From assembly GCA_950097015.1 (NCBI GenBank), contig CATNEN010000031.1:868001-932000 (forward strand): DNA of 64,000 nt, given 5' to 3'. The stretch is from Macrostomum hystrix (Eukaryota > Platyhelminthes > Macrostomidae). The number at the start of each line of letters is the position of its first letter. The stretch's first letter is position 1. The position numbers were made by a program, and so were the translations under genes. The notes beneath the pieces were generated by a model. The model was not told where the DNA came from and did no database searches. It saw nothing but the letters and a program-made list of their open reading frames with translations. This document shows, one piece after another, positions 31,270-41,428 of the stretch.

Positions 31270-34200
31270 CTGCAGGACAGGTGTGACGTAGGGTGGGGCA
31301 TTGCAGGACAGGTGTGACGTAGGGTGGGACATTACAGGACAGGTGTGACGTAGGGTGGGACATTGCAGGACAGGTGTGGCGGTGGGTGGGACATTGCAGG
31401 ACAGGTGTGACGTAGGGTGGGACATTGCAGGACAGGTGTGGCGGAGGGTGGGACATTGCAGGACAGGAGTGGCGGAGGGCGGGACATTGCAGGACAGGTG
31501 TGGCGGTGGGTGGGACATTGCAGGACAGGTGTGGCGGAGGGCGGGACATTGCAGGACAGGTGTGGCAGGGGGTAGGACATTGCAGGACAGGTGTCGAAGT
31601 GGCAGAGTGATTGAGTAGAGTAAACTCAGTTGAGTAAACCGAGAATTCTCGGTTGCTGGGCGGATGGGTTAGTGGAGTGAAATCATACAGTTGAAACTGT
31701 AAAAATCGTGCTTAGAGTACATTTGATAAAGGGTGCCAAATTTCAGACCGTAGCTAGTCACTAGGCCTATTACAGAGAAACATTATAAAGAAAGCTGAGC
31801 GATTGTGACAGTCGCTGCTTTCTAGAATACGAATCTGCGAAGGGGTGGCCGCTAGAAAATGGGAGCCGCGCACAGGGAAGGTAGGAAACTCTTGAAGCTA
31901 GAGCTACGGTGTAGAAGCAGAGAGAGAATGTGTAAGAGATAATGCTTGTCCAACCGCTCACGCCGTTTAGACCGAAGACGAAAATTTTGTGAACTTGATT
32001 CGACTTGAAGCGCCTATGCAATGCTTGCCAATGCTATTTTTCTGTACAGTTTGAGTAAGCTATTTGCGCAATCCAACTATGGCAGTGGAACACAATTTGG
32101 TGTAAAGTCTGCTATAGACACATGCCTATTCAATTTTTACTGCGCTAATGCAACATTTGCAGAAGGCTTTGTGAAACCTCAACTAGGCTAAATACCACAA
32201 AGCATACTTATTTATGCGCTGCCCACAGCGGAAATATTTGCTACCTTCCGCGGTAAAACTTTCTCTGCCGTCTTGCCTCTCCTACTAATCCGTGTCCTTC
32301 ATCTATCCATGAGTGCCTTCAATCTACCCCAGTGCCAATGTCATCCATCCACGAGTTCCTTCAATCTACCCCAGTGTCAAGTCCATCTATCCCAATGTCA
32401 ATTCCATCTAGCCCAGTGTGAATTCCATCTATCCCAGTGTCAATTCCATCTATCCCAGTGCCAATTCCATCTAGCCCAGTGTGAATTTCATCTACCCCAG
32501 TGTCAATTCCATCTAGCCCAGTGTGAATTCCATCTACCCCAGTGTCAATTCCATCTATCCCTGTGTCAATTCCATCTAGCCCAGTGTGAATTTCATCTAC
32601 CCCAGTGTCAATTCCATCTATCCCAGTGCCAATTCCATCTAGCCCAGTGTGAATTTCATCTAGCCCAGTGTGAATTCCATCTACCCCAGTGTCAATTCCA
32701 TCTATCCCTGTGTCAATTCCATCTAGCCCAGTGTGAATTTCATCTACCCCAGTGTCAATTCCATCTATCCCAGTGCCAATTCCATCTAGCCCAGTGTGAA
32801 TTTCATCTACCCCAGTGTCAATTCCATCTATCCCAGTGCCAATTCCATCTAGCCCAGTGTGAATTTCATCTACCCCAGTGTCAATTCCATCTATCCCAGT
32901 GCCAATTCCATCTAGCCCAGTGTGAATTTCATCTACCCCAGTGTCAATTCCATCTATCCCAGTGCCAATTCCATCTAGCCCAGTGTGAATTTCATCTACC
33001 CCAGTGTCAATTCCATCTATCCCAGTGCCAATTCCATCTAGCCCAGTGTCAATTCCATCTATCCCAGTGCCAATTCCATCTAGCCCAGTGTCAATTCCAT
33101 CTATCCCAGTGCCAATTCCATCTAGCCCAGTGTCAATTCCATCTATCCCAGTGCCAATTCCATCTAGCCCAGTGTGAATTTCATCTACCCCAGTGTCAAT
33201 TCCATCTATCCCAGTGCCAATTCCATCTAGCCCAGTGTCAATTCCATCTATCCCAGTGCCAATTCCATCTAGCCCAGTGTGAATTTCATCTACCCCAGTG
33301 TCAATTCCATCTATCCCAGTGCCAATTCCATCTAGCCCAGTGTCAATTCCATCTATCCCAGTGCCAATTCCATCTAGCCCAGTGTGAATTTCATCTACCC
33401 CAGTGTCAATTCCATCTAGCCCAGTGTGAATTTTATCTACCCCAATGTCAATTCCATCTATCCCAATGTCAATTTCATCTACCCCAGTATCATGCCCATC
33501 TATCCCTTTATTTCATCTACCATCCAAATTTTCCGTAATTTCCATCGATCTCAGTGTCTTTTCACTCTCTCGCTATCTTATGGGGGCTTTTTCTGATAAA
33601 CAAAAGACCAACCTACTAACTCACTGACTCAGAGTCGCCATTGATGTGACCAGCCCTATGATGCCTGAGCCACTGACAATAAGAGACTCTGGTGCTTATA
33701 AAAAACACAGCAAACAGTCCCAGCTAGGAGTGGCACACAGTGACATGGAAAGCAAGCAGTGGACAATGCATAATGCTAGAGCATAGCAAATTGAATTCAA
33801 ACGAGGGAGTGGGTCTTGAGTCACTGCTAACTAATTAGCAACCACTGATGCAAGCATTCGCAAAGCTGATTTGATTAGAAAATGTCTTTTTTTCCAAGAG
33901 TTTCGGCGCTAGGTTGTACTCCGGAATAGGTTCAATTAAAAGTAATAGGCCAATTGTGAGATCAGGTGCAGCCTACCTTAATAGGCAGAATATTGCTGGT
34001 GTAGTGCCGAATCATCTGTGGCACCGACTGGAATGGCTGAGAATACTGGCCAAGCACAAACTGGCCAACCTTATTCCGTTCAATCTTCATGTGCAAGTAT
34101 TGCAATTCGCTGCGACCGCGCAGGCTTAACGAGTACTGGCTGGCATCCGATTCGCAGGTGCGCACCAGAAATGCGCCTTCCGGATAGGCTTTGAGCATAG

Positions 34201-35944
34201 ACTCAGCCGATTGGCGATTGACGCCAACTTCATAGAACCAAGGCTGCTCAGCCAGCGGCAGGCTGGCATCGATCTGCGACGCTTCCGACGATGCAGAGCT
34301 AGATGCCGCCGCTCCGCTTTCCTGACGAGTCAGCGGCGCCGGATGCGACTGCCTGACGCTGGTCGCGCCGGCGCCTCCGGAAGCTGTTGCTGACGAACGC
34401 AGACGAACTGGCGGCGAACCCGAAGCGGCAGTAGCAACAGTCTGCTGTTGTTGATGAGGCTGGGGCGGCGACGGCTGCGGTTGCGACTTGTGCGGAGGCA
34501 CAGGCGGCGGCACAGGCGGTGGCACAGCGATCGGAAAGCCGGGAACCACTGTGGAAGTTTCAATAAAATAATTATATTAGACTCAGCATTATCACTACTC
34601 ACAAGTAGTAAGAAACTGGTTTCTTTAACTTTTCGGTTAAGACTGATGTACAGCTTCTTAGTCAAACCCAGCTGATGCTAAAATGCGCATTAAAGGTGGG
34701 TGAGTATTAGGGAATTAAGTGTCTTGCTCAAAGATACAAATTGTTTCCATTGGGCTGAGATTCGAACTCGCGACATCCCGGATGTTCTACATGTCTCAAA
34801 AAGCTGGAATCAATAACCTACACGAAATTGAACATAGGCCGATGGATAGGGGAAGTGATAAGGGCCAATGGACCAAGGAACAATCAGACAAATAACTTCT
34901 TGTACACTCACCGGGCTTCTGCACTGTCTGCGCCGCAGTCCGATGCGTCTCTACAGGCAGGAAGGCCCGGCCAACAGCGGCAGCAGCGGCGCCGCCGCCT
35001 TCCCACGGCTCGTCGTAGCTGCCAATCGAGACTCGATCCTCGTCTCGACGCTGCTCCAGCATCAGCATCGGCATGAGCTGCTGCCCGGAGCGAGCTGGCA
35101 GAGCCGGCCCACCGCCGCCGCCGCTGCCCTGATGATCCTGCAAGCTGAGCGAACGCTGCATAGCGTGGCGCAGCTCGCCACCGCCGCTGCCATAGGCGTA
35201 GTCATAGTCTGGCTCGCCTGGCCCAGCAGCAGCAGCAGGAGGAGCAACTCCAACTGGAGCCGCGGTGGAAGCGGCGATAGCAGCCGAAGAGGCGGGCGGC
35301 CTTCCGCCAAGCGTAATGCCGCGCTTCTGCATTCGAATGTCCCAGGCCTCCTCGTAGGAGGAATCGGTGGGATCGCCGTACAAACCGGTGCCAGCAGCGG
35401 CGGCCCCAGCAGAAGCGGGCAATCGTTCAGCGGTCAGCGGCTGAGCGCTGATGACGGTGGACGGTCGGCCAGCTGGGGCCGCGCCGGATACCATTGGCTT
35501 AACGCGCTGCTGCACTGGCTCAAACGGACTGGCCGGATGATGATTAAGCACCGATAAAGTTGGCACCTTGGCCGGGAGAGGCTTCGCTGCGAAACTGCCA
35601 GCGCTGAGGCCCCCGCCGGCTGGTTGAATGGGCCGAAATCCGATGGCAGCCGCCATTGCTGCCGCAGCGACTGGCGCTGCTGTCGCTGGGGTCGGCTCAC
35701 TGTAGAAACTTTCGCATTGGTGGGCAGCCTGAGACTGCTGCTGCTGTTGCTGCAACTGTCTTGGCGCAGGCACATAGCCGCGAGCATCAGAAGGCTGGCT
35801 ATATTCTTCATCAATACTGACCTGGTGTGCTGGAATCATTGTCTGGTGTGATTGCTGCTGCTGCTGCTGACTAGATGAAGATGAACCTGCAGCTGCACTA
35901 TCAAAAGACGGACGCTTCCATGCCAGGACAGGAGAGTTGTACAT
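31183..35944 (-). CDS. Shb: SHB/SHD/SHE/SHF-type SH2-domain adaptor protein
   Basis: Three exons (35944-34912, 34548-33977, 31269-31183) join in frame across GT-AG introns, giving 563 residues if the Met at 35944 is the start. Seen: a Ser/Gln/Ala-rich N-terminal half with tyrosine motifs of the family's kind (EEYSQPSD, SYEEAWDI, PDYDYAY, SYDEPWEG), a proline-rich segment (VPPPVPPPVPPHK), and a C-terminal SH2 domain from about residue 448 (WFYEVGVNRQSAESML) with the phosphotyrosine-binding Arg in FLVR (474), then FVLGQYSQPFQSVPQMIRHY and LPIK|GADQMILKLPV. Known of the family: cytoplasmic adaptors downstream of receptor tyrosine kinases, with the SH2 at the very C terminus as here. An in-frame TAG lies shortly upstream of 35944; a non-coding or further N-terminal exon may exist. 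Which vertebrate paralogue it corresponds to is not resolvable. Confidence 0.88.
31271..31605. repeat. 31-bp minisatellite at the 3' splice site of the SHB-like gene
   Basis: About 11 copies; on the plus strand the core is GACATTGCAGGACAGGTGTG followed by GCGGAGGGTGG or ACGTAGGGTGG. On the gene strand every unit contains CACCTGTCCTGCA, the same bases that form the true acceptor at 31270. Confidence 0.95.
31606..32280. other. SHB-like intron, non-repetitive part
   Basis: Mixed single-copy-looking DNA between the two arrays of the 2.7-kb last intron. No feature recognised. Confidence 0.6.
32325..33500. repeat. 21-bp minisatellite in the SHB-like last intron
   Basis: About 55 copies of a 21-bp unit, TCAATTCCATCTATCCCAGTG and variants (CTAGCCC, CTACCCC, GTGAATTTC), arranged in recurring groups of two and three units, so 42/63-bp higher-order periods are visible. 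The reading CQFHLSQ on the plus strand is a by-product; the array is antisense inside the intron. Confidence 0.96.
33977..34548 (-). CDS. Shb: SHB-like exon 2: proline-rich linker and most of the SH2 domain
   Basis: The acceptor is CTTCCACAG. It completes a Val codon and runs VPGFPIAVPPPVPPPVPPHK, a Ser/Ala-rich linker, then the SH2 domain through LPIK. The donor is AAG|GTAGGC at 33976-33975 (phase 0), at the place where vertebrate SHB reads LPIK-GAEH. Confidence 0.92.
34684..34790 (-). mobile_element. SINE-like fragment in the SHB-like intron
   Basis: On the minus strand GAGTTCGAATCTCAGCCCAA is followed 16 bases later by TTTGAGCAAGACACTTAATT. A tRNA-type B-box followed by GAGCAAG(A/G)CACTTAA is typical of tRNA-derived SINEs of many animals. 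The 5' part and tail are not clear, so it is a truncated copy. Assigned from motif memory only. Confidence 0.5.
34912..35944 (-). CDS. Shb: SHB-like exon 1: tyrosine-motif region
   Basis: Encodes residues 1-344 plus one base. Gln and Ala homopolymer runs are mixed with conserved-looking tyrosine motifs, the clearest being YDEPWE, close to the YDQPWEW of vertebrate SHB. The donor is CCCG|GTGAGT (phase 1). A possible acceptor-like TATAG lies just before the Met on this strand, so an upstream exon cannot be excluded. Confidence 0.8.
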
Positions 35945-37190
35945 TGGCTTCCTATAGTTCTATGAATCTAGCTTATAGCATAAAATTATTTAATTATAGT
36001 GCAATTACTAAATATCCTTGATTTTTCTTGTGCTTGAATCCAATCTTAAATTTATGCCAAAATAATTTGACAAGAAGATTGATATTTTAGAGCATCTGAA
36101 ATTTTATAGGTTGACTCTTGCTTAAGTTTGTCGAGTGTTGAATTCGCAACAAATGAAAATATGCAACAAAAGTATAACCAGAATTTTGAAATTATGAAAA
36201 ACACTGGGTCCTTGTCTTTTATACAAGTCATGAATGTTACTTAGCTTCTATTTAAGTAGCAACTTACTTTACCAAATAATTGAAAAGTAGTTGGCTAACT
36301 TTTCTAACTTTAGGCAAACTTTTCTTTAGAAATTGTATTTAATTTACTTTTACTGAATATTACTATAGCTATTAGATTTGATCTACTATATGTATATATA
36401 TGCAAGAGAAAACAGAGATGGCATTTAGTTAGCTCCAGAGGACACACCTTTGCAGAACAAACAGGAGGGGCAGTTCAAGATGAACTGGGGGTTAAGCCCA
36501 ATAGCTTGCAAATCAGCCACCATGGTAGCACTTAGTCACAGTTCTCAGTGGTCTGGTACATGAGGACCAGCAGAAGTAGGTTCTGAATGCTATAGTCATC
36601 GCTTTGCAGATAGTGGCCAAGCAACATCTGACATTGCCAATGGAGATAACAAGCGTTTTAAAGGGCTGAGACACTAGCATGAGCCACCTGATCTGATCTC
36701 TTGACAGCAGCAGATAGTGCAATTTTCCCACAAGAACACATTAATTAGCTATTAACATTGTACAACAAATAGAGATACTAATCATTTTACCTCTTTATAA
36801 AGTTACCAGAATATTGAAATATGGCTCAATTATGACCTACATATTGAACCAACAAGCATGTCTAACCTTGACCTATAATCCCTATTTAATATTTCCTTTA
36901 CTTACAAGTGCAAAAGCACCTTAAAACAGCATTCTCAATGAAAAATAATTTCCTTCTTGCTGATTTACGACTGTTAAACTTCCCTGTAATAATATTACTA
37001 GGACCCTTTGTGTACCCACTTTAAAAAACTGCTTGATTATACTTTCCTCCTGACTGGATTACCAATACTCTTAAATATAATTTTAAAAGGAAAAAAACAT
37101 TCTAAGCCAAATCTAGTTTTTGTTCTAAAACAAAAGACAAATTTTTGTATAACCACTCCTTAGTAAATTACTCCTTTTTGATTCCATCTT
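35945..37190. other. AT-rich spacer between divergent genes
   Basis: No supported exon. A GC-richer block at 36420-36740 has open stretches on both strands but no family resemblance. It could hide an upstream exon or promoter of the SHB-like gene. Confidence 0.45.
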
Positions 37191-37197
37191 GATGCAT

Positions 37198-37633
37198 TTA
37201 TAATGGATCCTAGACACTTTATCATCTTACAACTTCGTCATCCACTTGGAAGATAGGACACTTCGTCATCCAGCCAATTGGCATGCTTTAAAGTTTGGTC
37301 AGTTCGTCATCTGCTAATAACAAGCAATCAAGTTCGTCATCAATAAAGTGAGGGTGGGGTGGTGGGACAGAGGTGTGAACACACTTCACACTCTAAAATG
37401 TCAAAAAGAGGTGTCAAAACTGATTTCATTATAAGAGTTGAAAGATAGGTACCAACACAATGTGAGGAGGTGGGGAGGGGTGGTTCTGTTCTAACTTTGA
37501 AAACTTTTGTTTTATAGATGACGAAGTGTCCACAAGTCTAAGTCTCTTCATCATCTACCCTCTGAGATATTGGACAGATCGTCATCTGGATGATGAAGTT
37601 GTAAGATGACGAAGTGTCCAGGTACCTTTATAA
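37198..37633. mobile_element. Small inverted-repeat element (MITE) bounded by TTATAA
   Basis: The left end (TTATAATGGATCCTAGACAC) and the reverse complement of the right end (TTATAAAGGTACCTGGACAC) match over at least 45 bp, continuing into ATCTTACAACTTCGTCATCC. TTCGTCATC is repeated many times in both orientations. There is no coding capacity. TTATAA at each end is either a 6-bp target duplication or the tip of the inverted repeat. Confidence 0.75.
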
Positions 37634-37723
37634 CAACAAACAACTTATTATCTGACATGCAATGTAGTACTAAACCTATAATACAATTGATCAATGCTTT
37701 AATCTATAATCTAATTTCTAGAA

Positions 37724-37830
37724 TTTCTTGGCTTGTTTGTTGACTATGAAAAAGCATTTGATACTTTCTATATTTTTACTCTATGGCTTCAACTACAGAA
37801 AATGGCATCAAAGGTAAAATGATTTATTTA
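37724..37830 (+). pseudogene. LINE reverse-transcriptase fragment
   Basis: Reads FLGLFVDYEKAFDTF then LWLQLQKMASK, resembling the (V)D(Y/F)EKAFD(S/T) block plus the following LW..L helix of non-LTR retrotransposon reverse transcriptase; the first Asp is one of the catalytic residues. It is shifted out of frame after MASK (MIYLVN continues in another frame) and has no flanking retrotransposon domains, so it is a dead scrap. Short but distinctive. Confidence 0.6.
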
Positions 37831-38545
37831 GTCAATATTAGTCAATATATATCCCAAAGCCCAATAATTTTTTAAGCTGTGACATAGGAAAAATCATATC
37901 AAAATCACTGTATGTACTGTAATTGTAAAAGAAACATTTATTCTATACAAAATAACTGCTAACCTTTGAAAAAACTATTCGAATATTCGCTTTATCAAGC
38001 TAAGAAACACAGCTAAACTACTAGGCAAAAGTAGAGCTTAAGTCCTACCGAATTTTTACACTTTCGTCATACAGTAAGTAGGTAGGTACAAATTCCCGAT
38101 TTTTGAACGCAATTTTGAACAAAAACAGTCAAACAGTATTTGATATTTAATCTCTTAGGATTCAGCCTTCAGCTGCAGAAGTATTTTTAGCGGTATTATT
38201 TACGTAAAAATAACTTTGTATAATAGATGCAAAAAGTAAAGAAAATTATATTAGTTATTATGCTGCAGCTTCTTGGAAAGTAACGAATGTTGGGTTTTTT
38301 AGGGTGTGTATAATCTATGGGTCTGTATTTTCTTCTTTCTTGTTCTTGATTCTTGCTTTTGTTTTTAGACGACGGTTCCAGTCTTTAACGTGTTTAAAAT
38401 ACTATGATACTCAGTGCAATTGTGGGTTGTCGAAGTATGTGTTTAATTTTAATATGCTGCAAAAAGAGAGGCCATGTCAAAGCAGAGATGCACACAGTTG
38501 CCGGTGCCGGTACAACTCGAGTGTCAGACATAAATAAAACGTTTA

Positions 38546-38576
<31 letters not shown>

Positions 38577-38577
38577 G
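38546..38577. repeat. (AAAT)n microsatellite
   Basis: About eight ATAA tetramers in a row in AT-rich spacer. Confidence 0.9.
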
Positions 38578-39253
38578 ACGCCTCCAATGAACCCGCGTAA
38601 ATAAATAGAAATTAACAGAAAGAAAAAGAAAATAAAATATTCTTGAAGAAAGCTTTTAAAAATTTGTTAAAGGAACAGGTTTTGCGAATTTGGATAAGTT
38701 CTAATTTTGCAAATAAGAAAAGCATTGGATCTGCTTCCAACAAGAAGTTCCAAACATTTTATAACTTTATATACTTGAGCATAAACATTTAATAAACATA
38801 AACATAAACATTGAAAAACAAAATTTCCAGTGTATTTCACACAGTCTATGTCTGCGACTGTGCCTAGGCCTATCATGCTGTTTTGGTAAAACAAGGAAGC
38901 AATACTGCTGGTCTCTGGAACTTAGAAGCAATTCTCTCTGTGCACATTTTTGATAGCTAGTTAATAACTAAGTTTAACAAACTAAAGTTTAAAAGTTAGC
39001 TAGGCTGCTAGGGTCTGTCACTCATAAGTTTTTTTGTTAAGCATTATCTGTATAGGGCCTAACTGTATTATGTAATGTAAATACTCATGTTTACAGCATT
39101 ATACTACATAATGTTTGACATGCTTCAATCAAAAATATTTTTAGACATTTTAGTTATGGTTGCTAATCACCTTTAGAATTTGTGTGCTATGCTTTAAAAC
39201 TCACAGTATAAACAAAAGAACTACAAATTGTATAGAATAGTAAGTAACATATA

Positions 39254-40049
39254 TTATAAGACGACAGAGCTTATTCCCATGGTCCCGTGCCAATAATTTC
39301 AATTTTATCCACATGGATCCATGCCGATAATTTTCTGCTTATCCACACGGCAGCTTGTATGAATAGGTCTACAACTCTTTATATAAATATGCCATGCCGT
39401 TAATTTCAATTTTATCCACATGGAGCCATGCCAATAATTTTCTGCTTATCCACACTGCATCTTGTATGAATAGGTCTAAAACTCTATATATATGCCGTGC
39501 CGTTAATTTCAATTTACTCCACGCGGTTCTGTTCTTTGAAACGAGGCCCTTTTGGGTTTGAACGTTTTGCTGAACCCTCGAGCCAATAGATTGACAAAGT
39601 TGCCAGTGTGTTACGACAGTGTTCTACATTTTGAGCTACACATTCATTAACCAACAATTATGTCATCCTTTTTAATTTTTGTAATAACAACTTACTAAAT
39701 CTTTTGTCATCATTACATGTTTTCATTCGAATTGTATTGACTTAAAAAGTAAGAAGTCAATCAAAGAAAATCATACGAGTCAACTAGCAGAATTCTAGTC
39801 AGCACCAAACTCATCACACATATTATACATATAATGTTATTATTTTACACTGCTTTGATAGTGTACACTATACACTATACTCTGAAGCAAAAGCCTTATG
39901 CTCAGAGAAGAATAGGTTACAGGGACTTGAAAGTAGACCTATTCATACAAGCTGCTGTGTGGATAAGCAGAAAATTAAGGGCACGGATCCATGTGGATAA
40001 AATTGAAATTATCAGCATGGGACCATGGGAATAAGCACTTCCATTATAA
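39254..40049. mobile_element. Second TTATAA-bounded inverted-repeat element
   Basis: Left arm about 39268-39375 (GCTTATTCCCATGGTCCC through ATTTTCTGCTTATCCACA to GAATAGGTCTAC) is matched in reverse complement at about 39925-40035. TTATAA stands at 39254-39259 and 40044-40049. The left arm's inner 110 bp is also duplicated in tandem (39397-39480). The middle has no transposase; the 66-codon ORF at 39834-40034 is partly the inverted arm. Confidence 0.7.
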
Positions 40050-40370
40050 GATATGTAAGTGTATAATATATTTTAAACACAAATATTTCTATGCAACTTT
40101 CAAAGATAATTATTTTGATCCAAAGCTATAAACAAGATTAGGAAATTTTTTACATATGGCAATTTTTGTATTAATTAAATGACAATCATGATGACAAATG
40201 TTTAAAATAATTGAAATTGAAATTTATTAAGCAACATAAACACTTTGTTCCTAGAGAAATAAAAGTTAACATTTGTGGTAGCAATGATTCGGCACTAACT
40301 CTTTGTAATTAGCATATCATACATTTAACAATCTGGACCTTGTATATCAGCAACTATGCTGTTGGTCTTT

Positions 40371-40601
40371 TTCTAGCAGCAAAGAAATTTAAATCAATTA
40401 TTTTTTTAAAAAACATTTTGGCCTGCAAAATATAAGTTGTTACTTATTGTAAAAAAGCTTAAAAATTAATATCTCTAGTTTCATTCTAGCAGCAAAGAAA
40501 TTTAAATCATTTACTTTTTTTGAAAACATTTTGGCCTACAAAATATAAGTTGTTACTTATTGTAAAAAAGCTTAAAAAATAAATATTATCTCTGGTTTCA
40601 T
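40371..40601. repeat. Tandem duplication of about 115 bp
   Basis: Two adjacent copies, each beginning CTAGCAGCAAAGAAATTTAA and ending CTTAAAAA with an AT-rich tail, about 90% alike by eye. It lies 200 bp upstream of the first coding exon of the unrecognised gene. Confidence 0.9.
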
Positions 40602-40816
40602 TTGTTTTATATAGCTATATATAGAAATTTGTTGTATGCAAAAAGCTACTTATTTTTATCATTGTTACTGTATTTATATTGGTGATTTGCATGAACTCAG
40701 AGAACTCATAGTTTAAACAAAATGTATTTTTTTTAATTTTTTATTATATTTGCTAGCTAAATTTAATTATCTTTTTATTTGTTAATTTCAGTTCAATCAT
40801 ATAGTATGAAATACCA

Positions 40817-41428
40817 ATGGCACAAGAAGAAAACTTGCCTATGTTGCCACTAAACCAATCAGAAAATGCTGACCTTCTATTTCTCCTATCTGACTGTACA
40901 CAATGTCCCGTTTCTGACAAAATCCTCAACAACATTAAAGAACACTTGGCACATCTTATCAGTGTCAATGATGGAGTGGAACGTCTTTCAATTCTATTGG
41001 ATCCATTTTATCAATACATTCTGAATTCAGCAGAGAGCTGTTTCATACTGGAATTGGCCTCCAGTCTGATGTTAACAATTCGCGATCTGCCTTTTGACAA
41101 TGCCAGCATGCTAGATGAGCATGCCAGTCTGGTGCATCTGCTGGTCCTACCAGAACCAGATTATGCTGGCCTGGCTCTGCGATACAAAGCAGCCTGCAGT
41201 GAGGGTTCCAACTCTGCTGCCGTATTTCAATTATTGGATGAAAATAACAGCCGATGGTGTCTCACTTTATCTGAGGCTCAGCAATTAGCACTGCCCGGGC
41301 AACACTTTGATCGGGTCAATGATTTTGTTGATAGATGCGTCAGATGGAACAATGCCGCCCTGTGCTCTGAAGGATTCGATCCCCTTCTGTCCGCCGCTAT
41401 GCTAATTGGTCGTGCTGAACGGAGAGAT
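40817..41428 (+). CDS. Unrecognised gene, exon 1 (coding)
   Basis: 204 codons from MAQEENLPML to RAERRD. The donor is GAT|GTGAGT, phase 0. The ORF continues 11 codons into the intron before a stop. Confidence 0.8.

Noticed and set aside
32273-33538. 421-codon plus-strand ORF with CQFHLSQ repeats
   Set aside because: Lies antisense inside the intron of the SH2 gene and is explained by the 21-bp array.
36420-36740. GC-richer block open on the minus strand (36513-36731) as a possible exon or transposon piece
   Set aside because: No recognisable motif on either strand and no convincing paired splice sites.
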